NCBI RefSeq assembly: GCF_003594915.1
Contig: NZ_QZCS01000001.1
Span: forward strand, 372,001 to 436,000
DNA length: 64,000 nucleotides
Direction of reading: 5' to 3'
DNA from: Enterobacter chuandaensis
GTDB lineage: Bacteria; Pseudomonadota; Gammaproteobacteria; Enterobacterales; Enterobacteriaceae
This document shows positions 1 through 10,302 of this stretch, one piece after another; within the stretch, counting starts at the first letter, position 1; each line of letters opens with the position of its first letter. Made by a program: the position numbers and the translations under genes. The notes beneath the pieces are model-generated. The model searched no databases. It was given only the letters and a program-made list of their open reading frames with translations, and had not been told where the DNA came from.

Positions 1-372
1 GGAATCCATCGGCGGCAGGCGCGGGTTCGGCGTCTCCGGTGCCGGACCGCCCGCGGTAAGAAACGCGATGCGCGTCGTCAGCAGGCGGAACAGACGCTCC
101 AGATCCGCCTTATCGCTGGCCAGCGAATCAAAGGCCACCAGCATCATGGAAGCCTGCTGTGGCGTCAGAATACCCGCCTGGTGCTCCCCGTAAAACGGCT
201 GCGTCTCCATGCGGGCATCCGGCGACAGCGTGCCGGGCGCGCTTTGCGGTTTTGCCGCGTGCGCCACCGGGCAGCCACCGGCCAGGGCAAGCGCGCCGCC
301 CAGCGCCCCTACCCCTTTTAGCAAACGACGTCGGGAAGGTTCCGCCACGTCGTACTCGTCGTGCTTGTTCAT
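1..372 (-). CDS. efeB: EfeB, Dyp-type haem peroxidase, partial (N-terminal 124 residues)
   Basis: Only the N-terminus is present; the gene runs off the left edge. The protein begins MNKHDEYDV and carries a twin-arginine signal (SRRRLLK, about residues 13-19) followed by a hydrophobic alanine/glycine-rich stretch, so it should be exported folded to the periplasm by Tat. EfeB is known as the haem-containing peroxidase of the EfeUOB ferrous iron system. The start codon lies 5 bases after the efeO stop, and the order efeU-efeO-efeB matches the known operon. The catalytic domain lies outside the window, so the call rests on the signal, the first part of the mature chain and the position. Confidence 0.93.
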   Translation of the reverse strand, partial: MNKHDEYDVAEPSRRRLLKGVGALGGALALAGGCPVAHAAKPQSAPGTLSPDARMETQPFYGEHQAGILTPQQASMMLVAFDSLASDKADLERLFRLLTTRIAFLTAGGPAPETPNPRLPPMDS

Positions 373-377
373 CGTGC

Positions 378-1505
378 TTAGTCCAGACCCAGAACGCCAC
401 GCAGCAGGGAGAGATCTTCCGCCAGGGTGGTAATCGGGCCTTTCAGCGCGTTACGGTCGGCGTCGGTTAGCTTGTCATAAGTTTCGAAACCGTCTTTAGT
501 GCGATACTTCGCCAGGATGGTGTCGACTTTTTTGAAGTTGGCATCCACTTTCGCCAGCAGTTCGCCGTTCTCTTTTTGCAACTGAGGACGCAGCAGATCG
601 ACAATCTTCTGTGCGCCGTCGACGTTAGCCTGGAAGTCCCACAGGTCGGTGTGACTGTAGCGATCCTCTTCACCGCTGATTTTGCTGGCAGCCACTTCTT
701 CAATCAGACCGGCCGCGCCGCCCACCACCTTCGACGGCGGGAAGGCCAGCTCGCTGATGCGCTTTTGCAGCTCCAGCACGTCGGTGTTCAGCTGCCCGGC
801 GTATTTCTCCATCCCTTTGGTGGAGTTATCACCAAACAGTGCTTTTTCCAGACGGTGGAAGCCGGTGAATTTCGGATCGGCGGCCTTCTGCTCGTAGTCG
901 TCTTCACGGGCATCAATGCTGCCATCAAGGTCAGAGAACAGCTCGGCAATCGGTTCGATGCGCTCGTAATGCTGACGAGTTGGCGCGTACAGGGATTTCG
1001 CTTTCTCGATATCGCCCGCTTTCACCGCGTCGGTAAAAGCTTTGGTGCCCGCGACCAGGTCCGCCGTCTCTTTGGTGACGTAGGCTTTATAGGCGGTGAT
1101 GGCCTCACCCAGGCTCAGCAGGGCATCGCCCTTCGCGGCATCCTTCGTGGCGTCGCCCTTCACGATCAGCTTGCCTTTCGGATTGGTCAGCAGCCCGCAG
1201 GTCATGTCGTATTCACCCGGCTGCAGGTTGGCGGTCATCTTCTGGCTGAAGCCCGGCGCGATATTCTCGCGCTCTTCCACCACCATCACGCCTTTAAGGA
1301 TCTCCCACTCCAGCGCCTTCTGGCTGTGGTTCTGAATGATAAACTGGGTTTTGCCGCTGTTAACCGTGATGGTCATCGGCTCACACTGCTTATCGTTAAC
1401 GGTGACTTTTACTTGCGGAATATCTGCCGCCTGAGCGGTGAAAGTAGAAGCGAACAGCGCGGCAATGCCTGCGCATAACGCATTACGACGGAACTGAATT
1501 GCCAT
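378..1505 (-). CDS. efeO: EfeO, periplasmic iron-binding protein with cupredoxin and M75 domains
   Basis: 375 residues, the usual EfeO length. A Sec signal peptide (about residues 1-26, ending AQAA) leads to a cupredoxin-like domain (about 28-120) and then an imelysin/M75 domain with the HxxE metal motif in GFHRLE. EfeO is the periplasmic component that binds iron and passes it to the EfeU permease. It lies 40 bases downstream of efeU and 5 bases upstream of efeB, so one transcript is expected. The likely regulator is Fur, through the box upstream of efeU. Confidence 0.96.
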   Translation of the reverse strand: MAIQFRRNALCAGIAALFASTFTAQAADIPQVKVTVNDKQCEPMTITVNSGKTQFIIQNHSQKALEWEILKGVMVVEERENIAPGFSQKMTANLQPGEYDMTCGLLTNPKGKLIVKGDATKDAAKGDALLSLGEAITAYKAYVTKETADLVAGTKAFTDAVKAGDIEKAKSLYAPTRQHYERIEPIAELFSDLDGSIDAREDDYEQKAADPKFTGFHRLEKALFGDNSTKGMEKYAGQLNTDVLELQKRISELAFPPSKVVGGAAGLIEEVAASKISGEEDRYSHTDLWDFQANVDGAQKIVDLLRPQLQKENGELLAKVDANFKKVDTILAKYRTKDGFETYDKLTDADRNALKGPITTLAEDLSLLRGVLGLD

Positions 1506-1545
1506 GACTCTTCCCTTAAAAAGTATGTTGTAACTAAAGCGATAA

Positions 1546-2379
1546 TTATGGCGCGACGCGCGACGCCTGCGAGCCGGTACGCGGCGGCATCGCGAACAGC
1601 ACCAGCGCCGGAACCAGATAGATAAAGTACATCGCCACTTCGCTGACGCTTGGCGTTTCCTGGTAGCCGAAGATGCCTTCGAGCAGGGTGCCGGTCAGAG
1701 AATGGGTGGAGAGAACGTGGCTGAGATCGAACGCCACGTCCTGGAAGTGGTTCCACAGGCCCGCCTCGTGGAAGGCGCGGATCGCCCCTGCCGCCAGCCC
1801 TGCCGCCACCAGCAGAATAAACAGGCTGGTCCACTTGAAGAACGCGCCGAGGTTAAGACGAATGCCGCCCCAGTAAAGCAGAAAGCCCAGCACCACCGCG
1901 GTTGCCAGCCCGAGCATAGCGCCAACCGGCGGCCAGATGCCGACATCCTGTTGAAACGCCGCCAGCAGGAAGAAAACAGACTCCAGGCCTTCACGCGCGA
2001 CGGCGAAAAAGACCATCAGGATCAGCGCCCAGCCGTGATGGTTGCCTTTTTGCAGGGCGTTATCCACCGCCTGCTCCAGCTGCACCTTCACGTTGCGGGA
2101 AACTTTGCGCATCCAGAAGACCATCCACGTCAGTATGAATACCGCAATCGCGGCGACGATACCTTCAAACAGCTCCTGCTCTTTCTGGGGGAATTCGCCG
2201 GTGGTTTCATTGATGAGAATACCCAGCCCCAGGCAGAGCGCCGCGGCAAGGAAGACGCCAACCCACATCACGCCAATCCAGCGCCCGCGCTGGGTACGCT
2301 TCAGATAGCTGGCGATAAGGCTGACAATCAGGGCCGCTTCAAGCCCTTCACGTAACATAATGAGAAATGGAACAAACAT
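1546..2379 (-). CDS. efeU: EfeU, ferrous iron permease (intact)
   Basis: 277 residues, an Ftr1/OFeT-type permease with about seven membrane helices. Two REGLE motifs are visible: REGLEAAL near residue 11 and REGLESVF near 130. These glutamates bind iron in the family. It imports Fe2+ across the inner membrane together with EfeO and EfeB. In E. coli K-12 this gene is known to be frameshifted, but here the frame is open throughout. It is the first gene of the operon and follows a Fur box. Confidence 0.96.
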   Translation of the reverse strand: MFVPFLIMLREGLEAALIVSLIASYLKRTQRGRWIGVMWVGVFLAAALCLGLGILINETTGEFPQKEQELFEGIVAAIAVFILTWMVFWMRKVSRNVKVQLEQAVDNALQKGNHHGWALILMVFFAVAREGLESVFFLLAAFQQDVGIWPPVGAMLGLATAVVLGFLLYWGGIRLNLGAFFKWTSLFILLVAAGLAAGAIRAFHEAGLWNHFQDVAFDLSHVLSTHSLTGTLLEGIFGYQETPSVSEVAMYFIYLVPALVLFAMPPRTGSQASRVAP

Positions 2380-2436
2380 GCCGACACCTTAAATGTTTAT
2401 CGCGGTCAACTGATGCAAAGAAAGGTAAATTCTTGT

Positions 2437-2455
2437 GATAGTGATTATCATTACG
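2437..2455 (-). promoter_or_regulatory. Fur box upstream of efeU
   Basis: GATAGTGATTATCATTACG matches the 19-base Fur consensus at 15 positions. It lies about 60 bases upstream of the efeU start, where iron-dependent repression of efeUOB is expected. The rest of the efeU/CNT-transporter gap (2380-2630) is AT-rich and must hold both divergent promoters; I could not fix their -10 and -35 boxes. Confidence 0.8.
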
Positions 2456-2630
2456 GCGAAAAGAAACACAAGCGAAATGTGTGGTGATTTGATGACGAGT
2501 TGTAACCGCATCGCAGGATAATAATTCCAATCGTTACGATTGCATTTATAAGTTATAACGAAAATGCCCATTTACGGTTAATCAACGCTGTGGCTAAATG
2601 TCCGCCTCGAAAACCAACCGAAAATAAACC

Positions 2631-3815
2631 ATGTTTAAGATTGTCCATTTCCTGCTGGCGCTGGTGATTATTCTTGCGCTCGCCTGGCTGGTAAGTTTCG
2701 ACCGCCGAAAAATTCGCATTCGTTATGTTTTACAGCTGATTGTTATTGAAATTGCTCTGGCATTCTTTTTCCTGCACGCAGAAAGCGGCCTGTTTATTAT
2801 TAAATACGTCTCCGGTTTCTTTGAATCGCTGCTTAAATTCGCCTCTGAAGGGACAAATTTCGTCTTTGGCGGCATGGGTGAAAAAGGACTGGCGTTCATT
2901 TTCCTTGGCGTGCTGTGCCCGATAATTTTTATTTCCGCGCTGATTGGTATTCTCCAGCACTGGCGAATTTTGCCGATATTTATTCGGATTATCGGAACGC
3001 TGCTGTCAAAACTGAACGGCATGGGCAAGCTGGAATCCTTTAATGCGGTAAGTTCGCTGATCCTCGGCCAGTCGGAAAACTTCATTGCCTACAAGGGCGT
3101 GCTGGGGGATCTCTCCTCGCGTCGTCTGTTCACCATGGCCGCAACCGCCATGTCGACGGTCTCCCTGTCGATTGTCGGGGCCTATATGACCATGCTGGAC
3201 GCCAAATTTGTCGTCGCGGCGCTGATCCTGAACATGTTCAGCACCTTTATTATTCTCTCGGTCATTAACCCGGTGCGTCCGGAAGCGGAGCCGGATATCA
3301 GGCTGGAAAAGCTGCACGAATCCCAGAGCTTCTTCGAAATGCTGGGCGAGTATATTCTGGCCGGTTTTAAGGTGGCGATGATTATTCTGGCGATGCTGAT
3401 TGGCTTTATCGCCCTTATTAGCGCCGTTAACGCCCTCTTCTCCAGCGTATTCGGCATGAGCTTCCAGCAGATTTTAGGCTATGTGTTTTATCCGCTGGCG
3501 TGGCTTATTGGTATTCCGCTGAGCGATGCCCTGAATGCGGGCAGCATTATGGCAACCAAGCTGGTAGCGAATGAATTTGTGGCGATGATTGAGCTGCAAA
3601 AAATCGCTCATCAGATGTCACCGCGCGGGCTGGGCATTTTGTCCGTCTTCCTGGTATCGTTCGCGAACTTCGCGTCCATCGGCATTGTGGCCGGGGCGAT
3701 TAAGGGTCTGAACGAGCAGCAGGGGAACGTGGTGTCGCGGTTTGGTCTGCGCCTAGTGTACGGCGCGACGCTGGTGAGCCTGCTGTCGGCGAGCTTTGCG
3801 GGATTAGTGTTGTAA
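2631..3815 (+). CDS. Nucleoside:cation symporter, CNT (NupC) family
   Basis: 394 residues, hydrophobic, with about nine or ten membrane helices. The CNT signature [20 protein letters not shown] sits near residues 127-146, and a second conserved block ([19 protein letters not shown]) near 300. The family takes up nucleosides with H+ or Na+. It most resembles the NupC/NupX (YeiM/YeiJ) group, but the exact orthologue cannot be fixed by eye, so no symbol is given. It stands alone, divergent from efeU, and ends just before a bidirectional terminator. Its SD sequence is weak. Confidence 0.88.
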   Translation: MFKIVHFLLALVIILALAWLVSFDRRKIRIRYVLQLIVIEIALAFFFLHAESGLFIIKYVSGFFESLLKFASEGTNFVFGGMGEKGLAFIFLGVLCPIIFISALIGILQHWRILPIFIRIIGTLLSKLNGMGKLESFNAVSSLILGQSENFIAYKGVLGDLSSRRLFTMAATAMSTVSLSIVGAYMTMLDAKFVVAALILNMFSTFIILSVINPVRPEAEPDIRLEKLHESQSFFEMLGEYILAGFKVAMIILAMLIGFIALISAVNALFSSVFGMSFQQILGYVFYPLAWLIGIPLSDALNAGSIMATKLVANEFVAMIELQKIAHQMSPRGLGILSVFLVSFANFASIGIVAGAIKGLNEQQGNVVSRFGLRLVYGATLVSLLSASFAGLVL

Positions 3816-3836
3816 ATTGCTTTGCTACAAAATAAT

Positions 3837-3861
3837 AACGGCGGGATTTCCCGCCGTTTTT
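3837..3861. terminator. Bidirectional rho-independent terminator
   Basis: A perfect GGCGGGA/TCCCGCC hairpin with A-rich left and T-rich right flanks lies between the CNT transporter (+) and the convergent lipoprotein gene (-), so it can serve both. Confidence 0.9.
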
Positions 3862-3862
3862 A

Positions 3863-4282
3863 TTAAAACTGCACACACACCGGCTGGTCGACGCGCATCA
3901 CCGACTCCTGCGCGAAGCGTGATTTATAAATCCCGCGTAACGCTTCGATATTTGTTTCACTCTGCGCGTCTTTACCGTGGATCAGCATCAACGCTTTGCT
4001 GGGCTCACGCGCCACTTTCCCGTCGTTCCCCAGCCACTGCCCGCGCGCATCAAATACCGTTAAGCCATCGCGAAAGCGCGGCGTCACGTCCTGGTCAACA
4101 AACTGCTGCCACTCGTTGCTGGTGATCTGCGCCCCGGCAGGGCGATTCAAGCCAAAATAGAGCGTGGTCTGCTGCATCTGGTTATCCGCTTTGCAGGTCT
4201 CTACCGCCGCGCGCTGCGTGGGAGCGTTACAACCCGCCAGAAGCATTAATGCTGCCACCATTAACCCTGTTTTAATCATCAT
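3863..4282 (-). CDS. DUF3574 lipoprotein
   Basis: 139 residues. The N-terminus has a short hydrophobic signal with a lipobox (LLAGC, Cys18), so it is probably acylated and membrane-anchored. The mature part carries conserved DUF3574-like blocks (LYFGLNRP, TPRFRDGLTVFDARGQW, RGIYKSRF). The family has no established function that I know of. It is a single gene between two transporter genes. ATG codons at 4282 and 4279 are both possible starts. Confidence 0.8.
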   Translation of the reverse strand: MMIKTGLMVAALMLLAGCNAPTQRAAVETCKADNQMQQTTLYFGLNRPAGAQITSNEWQQFVDQDVTPRFRDGLTVFDARGQWLGNDGKVAREPSKALMLIHGKDAQSETNIEALRGIYKSRFAQESVMRVDQPVCVQF

Positions 4283-4312
4283 TTATCATCTCGAACTGGT
4301 GAACGGTCTGTC

Positions 4313-4350
4313 CCCTCTCCCCTTTGGGGAGAGGGTTAGGGTGAGGGGGG
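4313..4350. repeat. Intergenic GGGGAGAGGG palindrome followed by GGTTAGGGTGAGGGG
   Basis: CCCTCTCCCC-TTT-GGGGAGAGGG (4313-4335) is a perfect ten-pair hairpin, followed by GTTAGGGTGAGGGGGG. It looks like a widespread enterobacterial intergenic repeat. Lying just past the putP stop on the minus strand, it may also act as a terminator or RNA end. Confidence 0.6.
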
Positions 4351-4357
4351 TATATTT

Positions 4358-5866
4358 TTACTCTGCCTGAAGCTTAGTCGGCGGCGCAGTGTGGTAATGC
4401 GCGTCCGCTTCCGCAAAGCGCTTCTGCATAGAGGCAGACGGGGCTTTACCCAGCAGGCTGAACACCACAATGCCGATGCTGCCGAAGATGAAGCCCGGAA
4501 TGATTTCGTACAGGCCCAGCCACGCGAACTGTTTCCAGACGATGACGGTCACCGCACCGATGATCATCCCCGCCAGCGCGCCGTTACGGGTCATGCGTGA
4601 CCACATGACGGAGAACAGCACCACCGGACCAAACGCCGCACCAAAGCCCGCCCACGCGTAGCTCACCAGGCCCAGCACGCGGTTTTCCGGGTTGGCCGCC
4701 AGCGCAATCGCCACCAGCGCCACCACCAGCACCATAAAGCGCCCTACCCACACCAGCTCTTTCTGGCTCGCGTTTTTACGCAGGAAGGCTTTGTAGAGGT
4801 CTTCGGTGATCGCACTGGAGCACACCAGCAGCTGGCAGCTCAGGGTGGACATTACCGCCGCCAGGATCGCGGAGAGCAGGATACCGGCAATCCACGGGTT
4901 GAACAGGATCTGCGCCAGCTCGATGAACACGCGCTCGGCGTTCTGGTTCACCGCGCCCGCCTGAGCCGGGTTGTTGTTGAAGTAGGCGATACCGAAGAAG
5001 CCGACCGCACACGCGCCCGCCAGACACAGAATCATCCACGTCATACTGATGCGACGCGCGTGAACGATGGTGTGGTGAGAGTCCGCCGCCATAAAGCGCG
5101 CCAGAATGTGCGGCTGACCGAAGTAGCCCAGGCCCCAGCCCATCAGGGAGACGATGGCTACGAAGTTCAGCCCTTTCAGCATGTCGACGTTTTCAATGCT
5201 CTTCTGCTTAATCACTTCCAGCGATTCGCCAAAGCCGCCGACGGTGAAAATCACAATCACCGGGGTCAGGATCAGGGCGAAAATCATCAGGCTCGCCTGC
5301 ACGGTGTCGGTCCAGCTTACCGCCAGGAACCCGCCCACGAAGGTATAGAGGATGGTTGCTGCGGCACCGGCCCACAGGGCGGTTTCGTAGCTCATGCCGA
5401 AGGTGCTTTCGAACAGGCGCGCACCGGCCACGATGCCGGAGGCACAGTAGATGGTGAAGAACAGCAGGATAACCACTGCGGAGATAATGCGCAGAATGCG
5501 GCTGTTATCTTCAAAGCGTCCGGTGAAGTAGTCCGGCAGCGTCAGGGCATTGTTGTTGGCTTCGGTGTGCACGCGCAGACGGCCTGCCACCAGCTTCCAG
5601 TTGATCCACGCGCCCACGGTCAGGCCGATGGCGATCCAGCTTTCGGAAATACCGGAGATGAAAATCGCGCCCGGCAGCCCCATCAGCAGCCAGCCGCTCA
5701 TGTCGGATGCGCCCGCAGAGAGCGCGGTGACCATCGGGCCTAAACTGCGGCCGCCCAGAATGTAGTCGTCAAAGTTCTTTGTCGAACGCCATGCCAAAAA
5801 CCCTATCAGGATCATGCCAAAAATATAAACGAGAAATGTCACCAGCATCGGTGTGCTAATAGCCAT
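4358..5866 (-). CDS. putP: PutP, sodium/proline symporter
   Basis: 502 residues, the same length as E. coli PutP, with about 13 membrane helices and the SSS-family core (GGRSLGPMVTALSAGASDMSG near residue 38). It imports proline with Na+ for use as carbon and nitrogen source. It is divergent from putA across a 422-base regulatory region that carries several GTTGCA boxes, so repression by PutA and release by proline are expected. Confidence 0.97.
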   Translation of the reverse strand: MAISTPMLVTFLVYIFGMILIGFLAWRSTKNFDDYILGGRSLGPMVTALSAGASDMSGWLLMGLPGAIFISGISESWIAIGLTVGAWINWKLVAGRLRVHTEANNNALTLPDYFTGRFEDNSRILRIISAVVILLFFTIYCASGIVAGARLFESTFGMSYETALWAGAAATILYTFVGGFLAVSWTDTVQASLMIFALILTPVIVIFTVGGFGESLEVIKQKSIENVDMLKGLNFVAIVSLMGWGLGYFGQPHILARFMAADSHHTIVHARRISMTWMILCLAGACAVGFFGIAYFNNNPAQAGAVNQNAERVFIELAQILFNPWIAGILLSAILAAVMSTLSCQLLVCSSAITEDLYKAFLRKNASQKELVWVGRFMVLVVALVAIALAANPENRVLGLVSYAWAGFGAAFGPVVLFSVMWSRMTRNGALAGMIIGAVTVIVWKQFAWLGLYEIIPGFIFGSIGIVVFSLLGKAPSASMQKRFAEADAHYHTAPPTKLQAE

Positions 5867-6288
5867 TCAAATTCTCCAAAATGTCGAGCGACAACCGTCC
5901 GGGTTGCCTTGTTATGTCATCACCGGAACGTAGTGATGTGTGTATGTGTTTCTGTTGGGCGCGCTATCCTGCCGTATACGCATCCCACTGACAAACGATT
6001 TAACACTGCATTTACATGAATTTCATCCCTGGTTTTATACGTCTTTCCTATAGGTTGCACTCGCTCACATTTATACGGGTTGCACCTTTGAAAAGTGTTA
6101 AGTACCGCATAAAACCAGGGTTCGCATGCAGAAGCCAGCGCTTTTTTCCAGCTAACCATTCGTTAACAATCCATTCATTTTCCAGCTTGCAAACCAGGTC
6201 ACATTTAACACGGTTGCACAAAGTTGCAACATGGTGGATATTTCACGCTATCAACAGAACGCTATTACAGAACAACAGGAGTTTTGGC
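5867..6288. promoter_or_regulatory. putP/putA divergent control region with four GTTGCA PutA operators
   Basis: The 422-base gap has GTTGCA at 6054-6059, 6079-6084, 6213-6218 and 6223-6228. GTTGCA is the known core bound by the ribbon-helix-helix domain of PutA. The sites form two pairs about 130 bases apart, which fits looping repression of both genes. The open frame of putA continues upstream to 6016, but those codons overlap the operators and are not expected to be translated. Confidence 0.85.
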
Positions 6289-9200
6289 ATGGGGATGACC
6301 ACCATGGGGGTTAAGCTGGATGACGCAACCCGCGAACGGATTAAGACCGCAGCAACCCGCATTGACCGCACACCGCACTGGCTAATCAAGCAGGCCATTT
6401 TTAACTATCTGGAAAGGCTGGAGAGCGAAGACGGCCTGCCGGAGCTGCCTGCCCTGCTGGCGGGTGCAGCGAACGAAAGCGAAGACGCCGCGACGGCGGT
6501 GGAAGAGAACCACCAGCCGTTCCTCGAATTTGCCGAGCAGATCCTGCCGCAGTCCGTCAGCCGCGCCGCCATTACCGGGGCTTACCGCCGCGCCGAAACC
6601 GACGCCGTGCCGATGCTGCTGGAGCAGGCCCGCCTGCCGGAAGCCATTGCCGCCCAGGCGCACAGCCTGGCGTATCAGTTAGCCGACAAGCTGCGCAACC
6701 AGAAAACCGCCACCGGCCGCGCCGGGATGGTGCAGGGCCTGCTGCAGGAGTTCTCCCTCTCCTCACAGGAAGGGGTGGCGCTGATGTGCCTGGCGGAAGC
6801 GCTGCTGCGTATTCCGGATAAAGCCACCCGCGACGCGCTGATCCGCGACAAGATCAGCAACGGCAACTGGCACTCCCACATTGGCCGCAGCCCGTCGCTG
6901 TTCGTCAACGCCGCCACCTGGGGTCTGCTATTTACCGGCAAGCTGGTCTCCACCCATAACGAAGCCAACCTGTCACGCTCCCTGAACCGCATCATCGGCA
7001 AGAGCGGCGAGCCGCTGATCCGCAAGGGCGTGGACATGGCGATGCGCCTGATGGGCGAGCAGTTCGTCACCGGGGAGACCATTGCCGAAGCGCTGGCGAA
7101 CGCCCGCAAGCTGGAAGATAAAGGTTTCCGCTACTCTTACGACATGCTGGGCGAAGCGGCGCTGACCGCCGCCGACGCACAGGCCTATATGGTCTCTTAC
7201 CAGCAGGCGATCCACGCCATCGGTAAAGCCTCCAACGGTCGCGGTATTTATGAAGGCCCGGGCATCTCTATTAAGCTCTCCGCCCTGCACCCGCGCTACA
7301 GCCGCGCACAGTACGACCGCGTAATGGAAGAGCTTTATCCGCGCCTGAAGTCCCTGACCCTGCTGGCACGCCAGTATGACATCGGCATTAACATCGACGC
7401 CGAAGAAGCCGATCGTCTGGAGATCTCTCTCGATCTGCTGGAAAAACTGTGCTTCGAGCCGGAGCTGGCGGGCTGGAACGGCATTGGCTTCGTCATCCAG
7501 GCCTACCAGAAGCGCTGTCCGTTCGTCATTGACTACCTGATCGACCTGGCGAGCCGCAGCCGCCGTCGCCTGATGATCCGCCTGGTGAAGGGTGCCTACT
7601 GGGACAGCGAAATCAAACGCGCCCAGATGGAAGGGCTGGAAGGCTATCCGGTCTATACCCGCAAGGTTTACACCGACGTCTCTTACCTCGCCTGCGCGAA
7701 AAAGCTGCTCGGCGTGCCGAACCTGATTTATCCGCAGTTCGCGACCCACAACGCCCACACCCTGGCGGCGATTTACAGCCTGGCGGGTCAGAACTACTAT
7801 CCGGGCCAGTACGAGTTCCAGTGCCTGCACGGCATGGGTGAACCGCTTTACGAGCAGGTCACCGGTAAAGTGGCGGACGGCAAGCTGAACCGCCCTTGCC
7901 GCATCTATGCCCCGGTGGGAACCCACGAAACCCTGCTGGCGTACCTGGTGCGTCGTCTGCTGGAAAACGGCGCGAATACCTCCTTCGTTAACCGCATCGC
8001 CGATACCACCCTGCCGCTGGACGAGCTGGTGGCCGACCCGGTGCAGGCCGTAGAGAAGATGGCGGCGCAGGAAGGCCAGATTGGCCTGCCGCATCCGAAG
8101 ATTGCCCTGCCGCGCGAACTGTATGGCGAAGGCCGCGTCAATTCAGCCGGTCTGGATCTGGCCAACGAACACCGTCTGGCGTCCCTCTCCTCTGCCCTGC
8201 TCAACAGCGCATTGCAGAAGTGGCAGGCCAAACCGATTCTGGAACAGTCCGTCGAGGACGGCGAGATGCAGCCTGTGATCAACCCGGCAGAGCCGAAGGA
8301 TATCGTTGGCTACGTGCGTGAAGCGACCGAAGCGGAAGTGGACCAGGCGCTGGAGAGCGCGGTGAACAACGCGCCAATCTGGTTCGCCACCCCACCGCAG
8401 GAGCGCGCCGCCATTCTGGAACGCGCGGCGGTGCTGATGGAAGATCAGATGCAGTCGCTCATCGGCATTCTGGTGCGCGAAGCGGGTAAAACCTTCAGCA
8501 ATGCCATCGCCGAAGTGCGCGAGGCCGTCGACTTCCTGCACTACTATGCCGGTCAGGTGCGCGATGACTTTGATAACGAAACCCACCGTCCGCTCGGCCC
8601 GGTGGTCTGTATCAGCCCGTGGAACTTCCCGCTGGCGATCTTCACCGGCCAGATTGCCGCCGCCCTTGCCGCTGGCAACAGCGTGCTGGCAAAACCAGCA
8701 GAGCAGACCCCGCTGATTGCCGCCCAGGGCATCAACATTCTTCTGGAGGCAGGCATACCTGCGGGCGTGGTCCAGCTGCTGCCGGGCCGCGGTGAAACGG
8801 TCGGCGCGAAACTGACCTCTGATAACCGCGTGCGCGGCGTGATGTTTACCGGTTCGACCGAAGTGGCCTCTCTGCTGCAGCGCAATATCGCCACCCGTCT
8901 GGATGCGCAGGGTCGTCCTACCCCGCTCATCGCCGAAACCGGCGGCATGAACGCCATGATCGTTGACTCCTCCGCGCTGACCGAGCAGGTGGTGGTCGAC
9001 GTGCTGGCCTCCGCCTTTGACAGCGCCGGTCAGCGCTGCTCCGCCCTGCGCGTGCTGTGCCTGCAGGACGACGTGGCAGACCACACGCTGAAGATGTTGC
9101 GCGGCGCAATGGCCGAATGCCGCATGGGCAACCCGGGCCGTCTCACCACCGACATCGGGCCGGTGATCGACGCGGAAGCCAAAGCCAACATTGAACATCA

Positions 9201-10251
9201 CATTCAGACCATGCGCGCCAAAGGCCGTCCAGTGTTCCAGGCGGTGCGCGAGAACAGCGAAGATGCCCGCGAGTGGCAGACCGGCACCTTCGTGTCGCCT
9301 ACGCTGATTGAGCTGGCAAGCTTCGACGAGCTGAAAAAAGAGGTCTTCGGTCCGGTACTGCACGTGGTGCGCTACAACCGTAACAACCTGAACGAGCTTA
9401 TCGATCAGATCAACGCCTCCGGCTACGGCCTGACGCTCGGCGTGCATACCCGTATCGACGAGACCATTGCGCAGGTCACCGGCACGGCCAGGGTCGGCAA
9501 CCTGTACGTCAACCGCAACATGGTGGGCGCGGTCGTGGGCGTGCAGCCGTTCGGCGGTGAAGGCCTCTCCGGCACCGGTCCGAAAGCGGGCGGCCCGCTC
9601 TACCTGTACCGTCTGCTGGCGAACCGTCCGGAGAACGCCCTGGGCGTGACCCTGGCGCGTCAGGACGCACACTATCCGGTGGATACGCAGGTGAAAACCG
9701 TACTGACCCAGCCGCTGGAGGCGCTGATCGCCTGGGCGGAAAAACGTCCTGAGCTGCGTGCGGTTGCCCGGCAGTACGGCGAGCTGGCACAGGCCGGTAC
9801 CCAGCGTCTGCTGCCGGGGCCAACCGGCGAGCGCAACACCTGGACGCTGATGCCGCGCGAGCGCGTGCTGTGCGTGGCGGATAACGAGCAGGACGCGCTG
9901 GTGCAGCTGGCCGCGGCGATGGCAACCGGTTGTGAAGTGCTGTGGCCGGAAGATGCGCTGCATCGCGACCTCGCCAAACAGCTGCCGAAAGCGGTCTCGG
10001 CCCGCATTCGCTTTGCGAAGGCCGATGCCCTGCTGACTCAGCCGTTTGACGCGGTGATTTACCACGGTGATTCCGACCAGTTGCGCGAACTGTGCGAGCA
10101 GGTAGCGGCCCGCAGCGGCGCGATTGTTTCGGTGCAGGGCTTTGCGCGCGGGGAAACCAACCTGCTGCTGGAGCGTCTGTACGTGGAGCGCTCGCTCAGC
10201 GTCAACACCGCGGCGGCGGGCGGTAACGCCAGCCTGATGACAATCGGCTAA
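6289..10251 (+). CDS. putA: PutA, trifunctional proline utilisation protein
   Basis: 1320 residues, the E. coli length. Residues 1-47 form a ribbon-helix-helix DNA-binding domain (MGVKLDDATRERIK). The proline dehydrogenase barrel covers about 260-570, and the P5C dehydrogenase about 640-1120 with catalytic Cys917 (GQRCSALR). A C-terminal domain follows. It oxidises proline to glutamate at the membrane and represses putP and putA when proline is absent. The ATG at 6289 was chosen because it gives the conserved RHH N-terminus and follows an AGGAG SD sequence; the frame is open back to 6016 but that stretch is operator DNA. A terminator follows. Confidence 0.98.
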   Translation: MGMTTMGVKLDDATRERIKTAATRIDRTPHWLIKQAIFNYLERLESEDGLPELPALLAGAANESEDAATAVEENHQPFLEFAEQILPQSVSRAAITGAYRRAETDAVPMLLEQARLPEAIAAQAHSLAYQLADKLRNQKTATGRAGMVQGLLQEFSLSSQEGVALMCLAEALLRIPDKATRDALIRDKISNGNWHSHIGRSPSLFVNAATWGLLFTGKLVSTHNEANLSRSLNRIIGKSGEPLIRKGVDMAMRLMGEQFVTGETIAEALANARKLEDKGFRYSYDMLGEAALTAADAQAYMVSYQQAIHAIGKASNGRGIYEGPGISIKLSALHPRYSRAQYDRVMEELYPRLKSLTLLARQYDIGINIDAEEADRLEISLDLLEKLCFEPELAGWNGIGFVIQAYQKRCPFVIDYLIDLASRSRRRLMIRLVKGAYWDSEIKRAQMEGLEGYPVYTRKVYTDVSYLACAKKLLGVPNLIYPQFATHNAHTLAAIYSLAGQNYYPGQYEFQCLHGMGEPLYEQVTGKVADGKLNRPCRIYAPVGTHETLLAYLVRRLLENGANTSFVNRIADTTLPLDELVADPVQAVEKMAAQEGQIGLPHPKIALPRELYGEGRVNSAGLDLANEHRLASLSSALLNSALQKWQAKPILEQSVEDGEMQPVINPAEPKDIVGYVREATEAEVDQALESAVNNAPIWFATPPQERAAILERAAVLMEDQMQSLIGILVREAGKTFSNAIAEVREAVDFLHYYAGQVRDDFDNETHRPLGPVVCISPWNFPLAIFTGQIAAALAAGNSVLAKPAEQTPLIAAQGINILLEAGIPAGVVQLLPGRGETVGAKLTSDNRVRGVMFTGSTEVASLLQRNIATRLDAQGRPTPLIAETGGMNAMIVDSSALTEQVVVDVLASAFDSAGQRCSALRVLCLQDDVADHTLKMLRGAMAECRMGNPGRLTTDIGPVIDAEAKANIEHHIQTMRAKGRPVFQAVRENSEDAREWQTGTFVSPTLIELASFDELKKEVFGPVLHVVRYNRNNLNELIDQINASGYGLTLGVHTRIDETIAQVTGTARVGNLYVNRNMVGAVVGVQPFGGEGLSGTGPKAGGPLYLYRLLANRPENALGVTLARQDAHYPVDTQVKTVLTQPLEALIAWAEKRPELRAVARQYGELAQAGTQRLLPGPTGERNTWTLMPRERVLCVADNEQDALVQLAAAMATGCEVLWPEDALHRDLAKQLPKAVSARIRFAKADALLTQPFDAVIYHGDSDQLRELCEQVAARSGAIVSVQGFARGETNLLLERLYVERSLSVNTAAAGGNASLMTIG

Positions 10252-10260
10252 CGCTGTGCT

Positions 10261-10290
10261 AATAAGGCTCCGGAGACGGAGCCTTATTTT
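10261..10290 (+). terminator. putA rho-independent terminator
   Basis: AATAAGGCTCCG-GAGA-CGGAGCCTTATT is a near-perfect hairpin ending in T residues, nine bases after the putA stop. Confidence 0.92.
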
Positions 10291-10302
10291 ATTGGGGAGT
10301 GT

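Noticed and set aside
6016-6288. Upstream in-frame extension of putA by 91 codons
   Set aside because: It runs through the PutA operators; the conserved N-terminus starts at 6289 after an SD sequence.
8143-10065. A 640-codon open frame on the minus strand inside putA
   Set aside because: It is an antisense shadow of the GC-rich putA codon pattern; it has no recognisable domain and no SD sequence.
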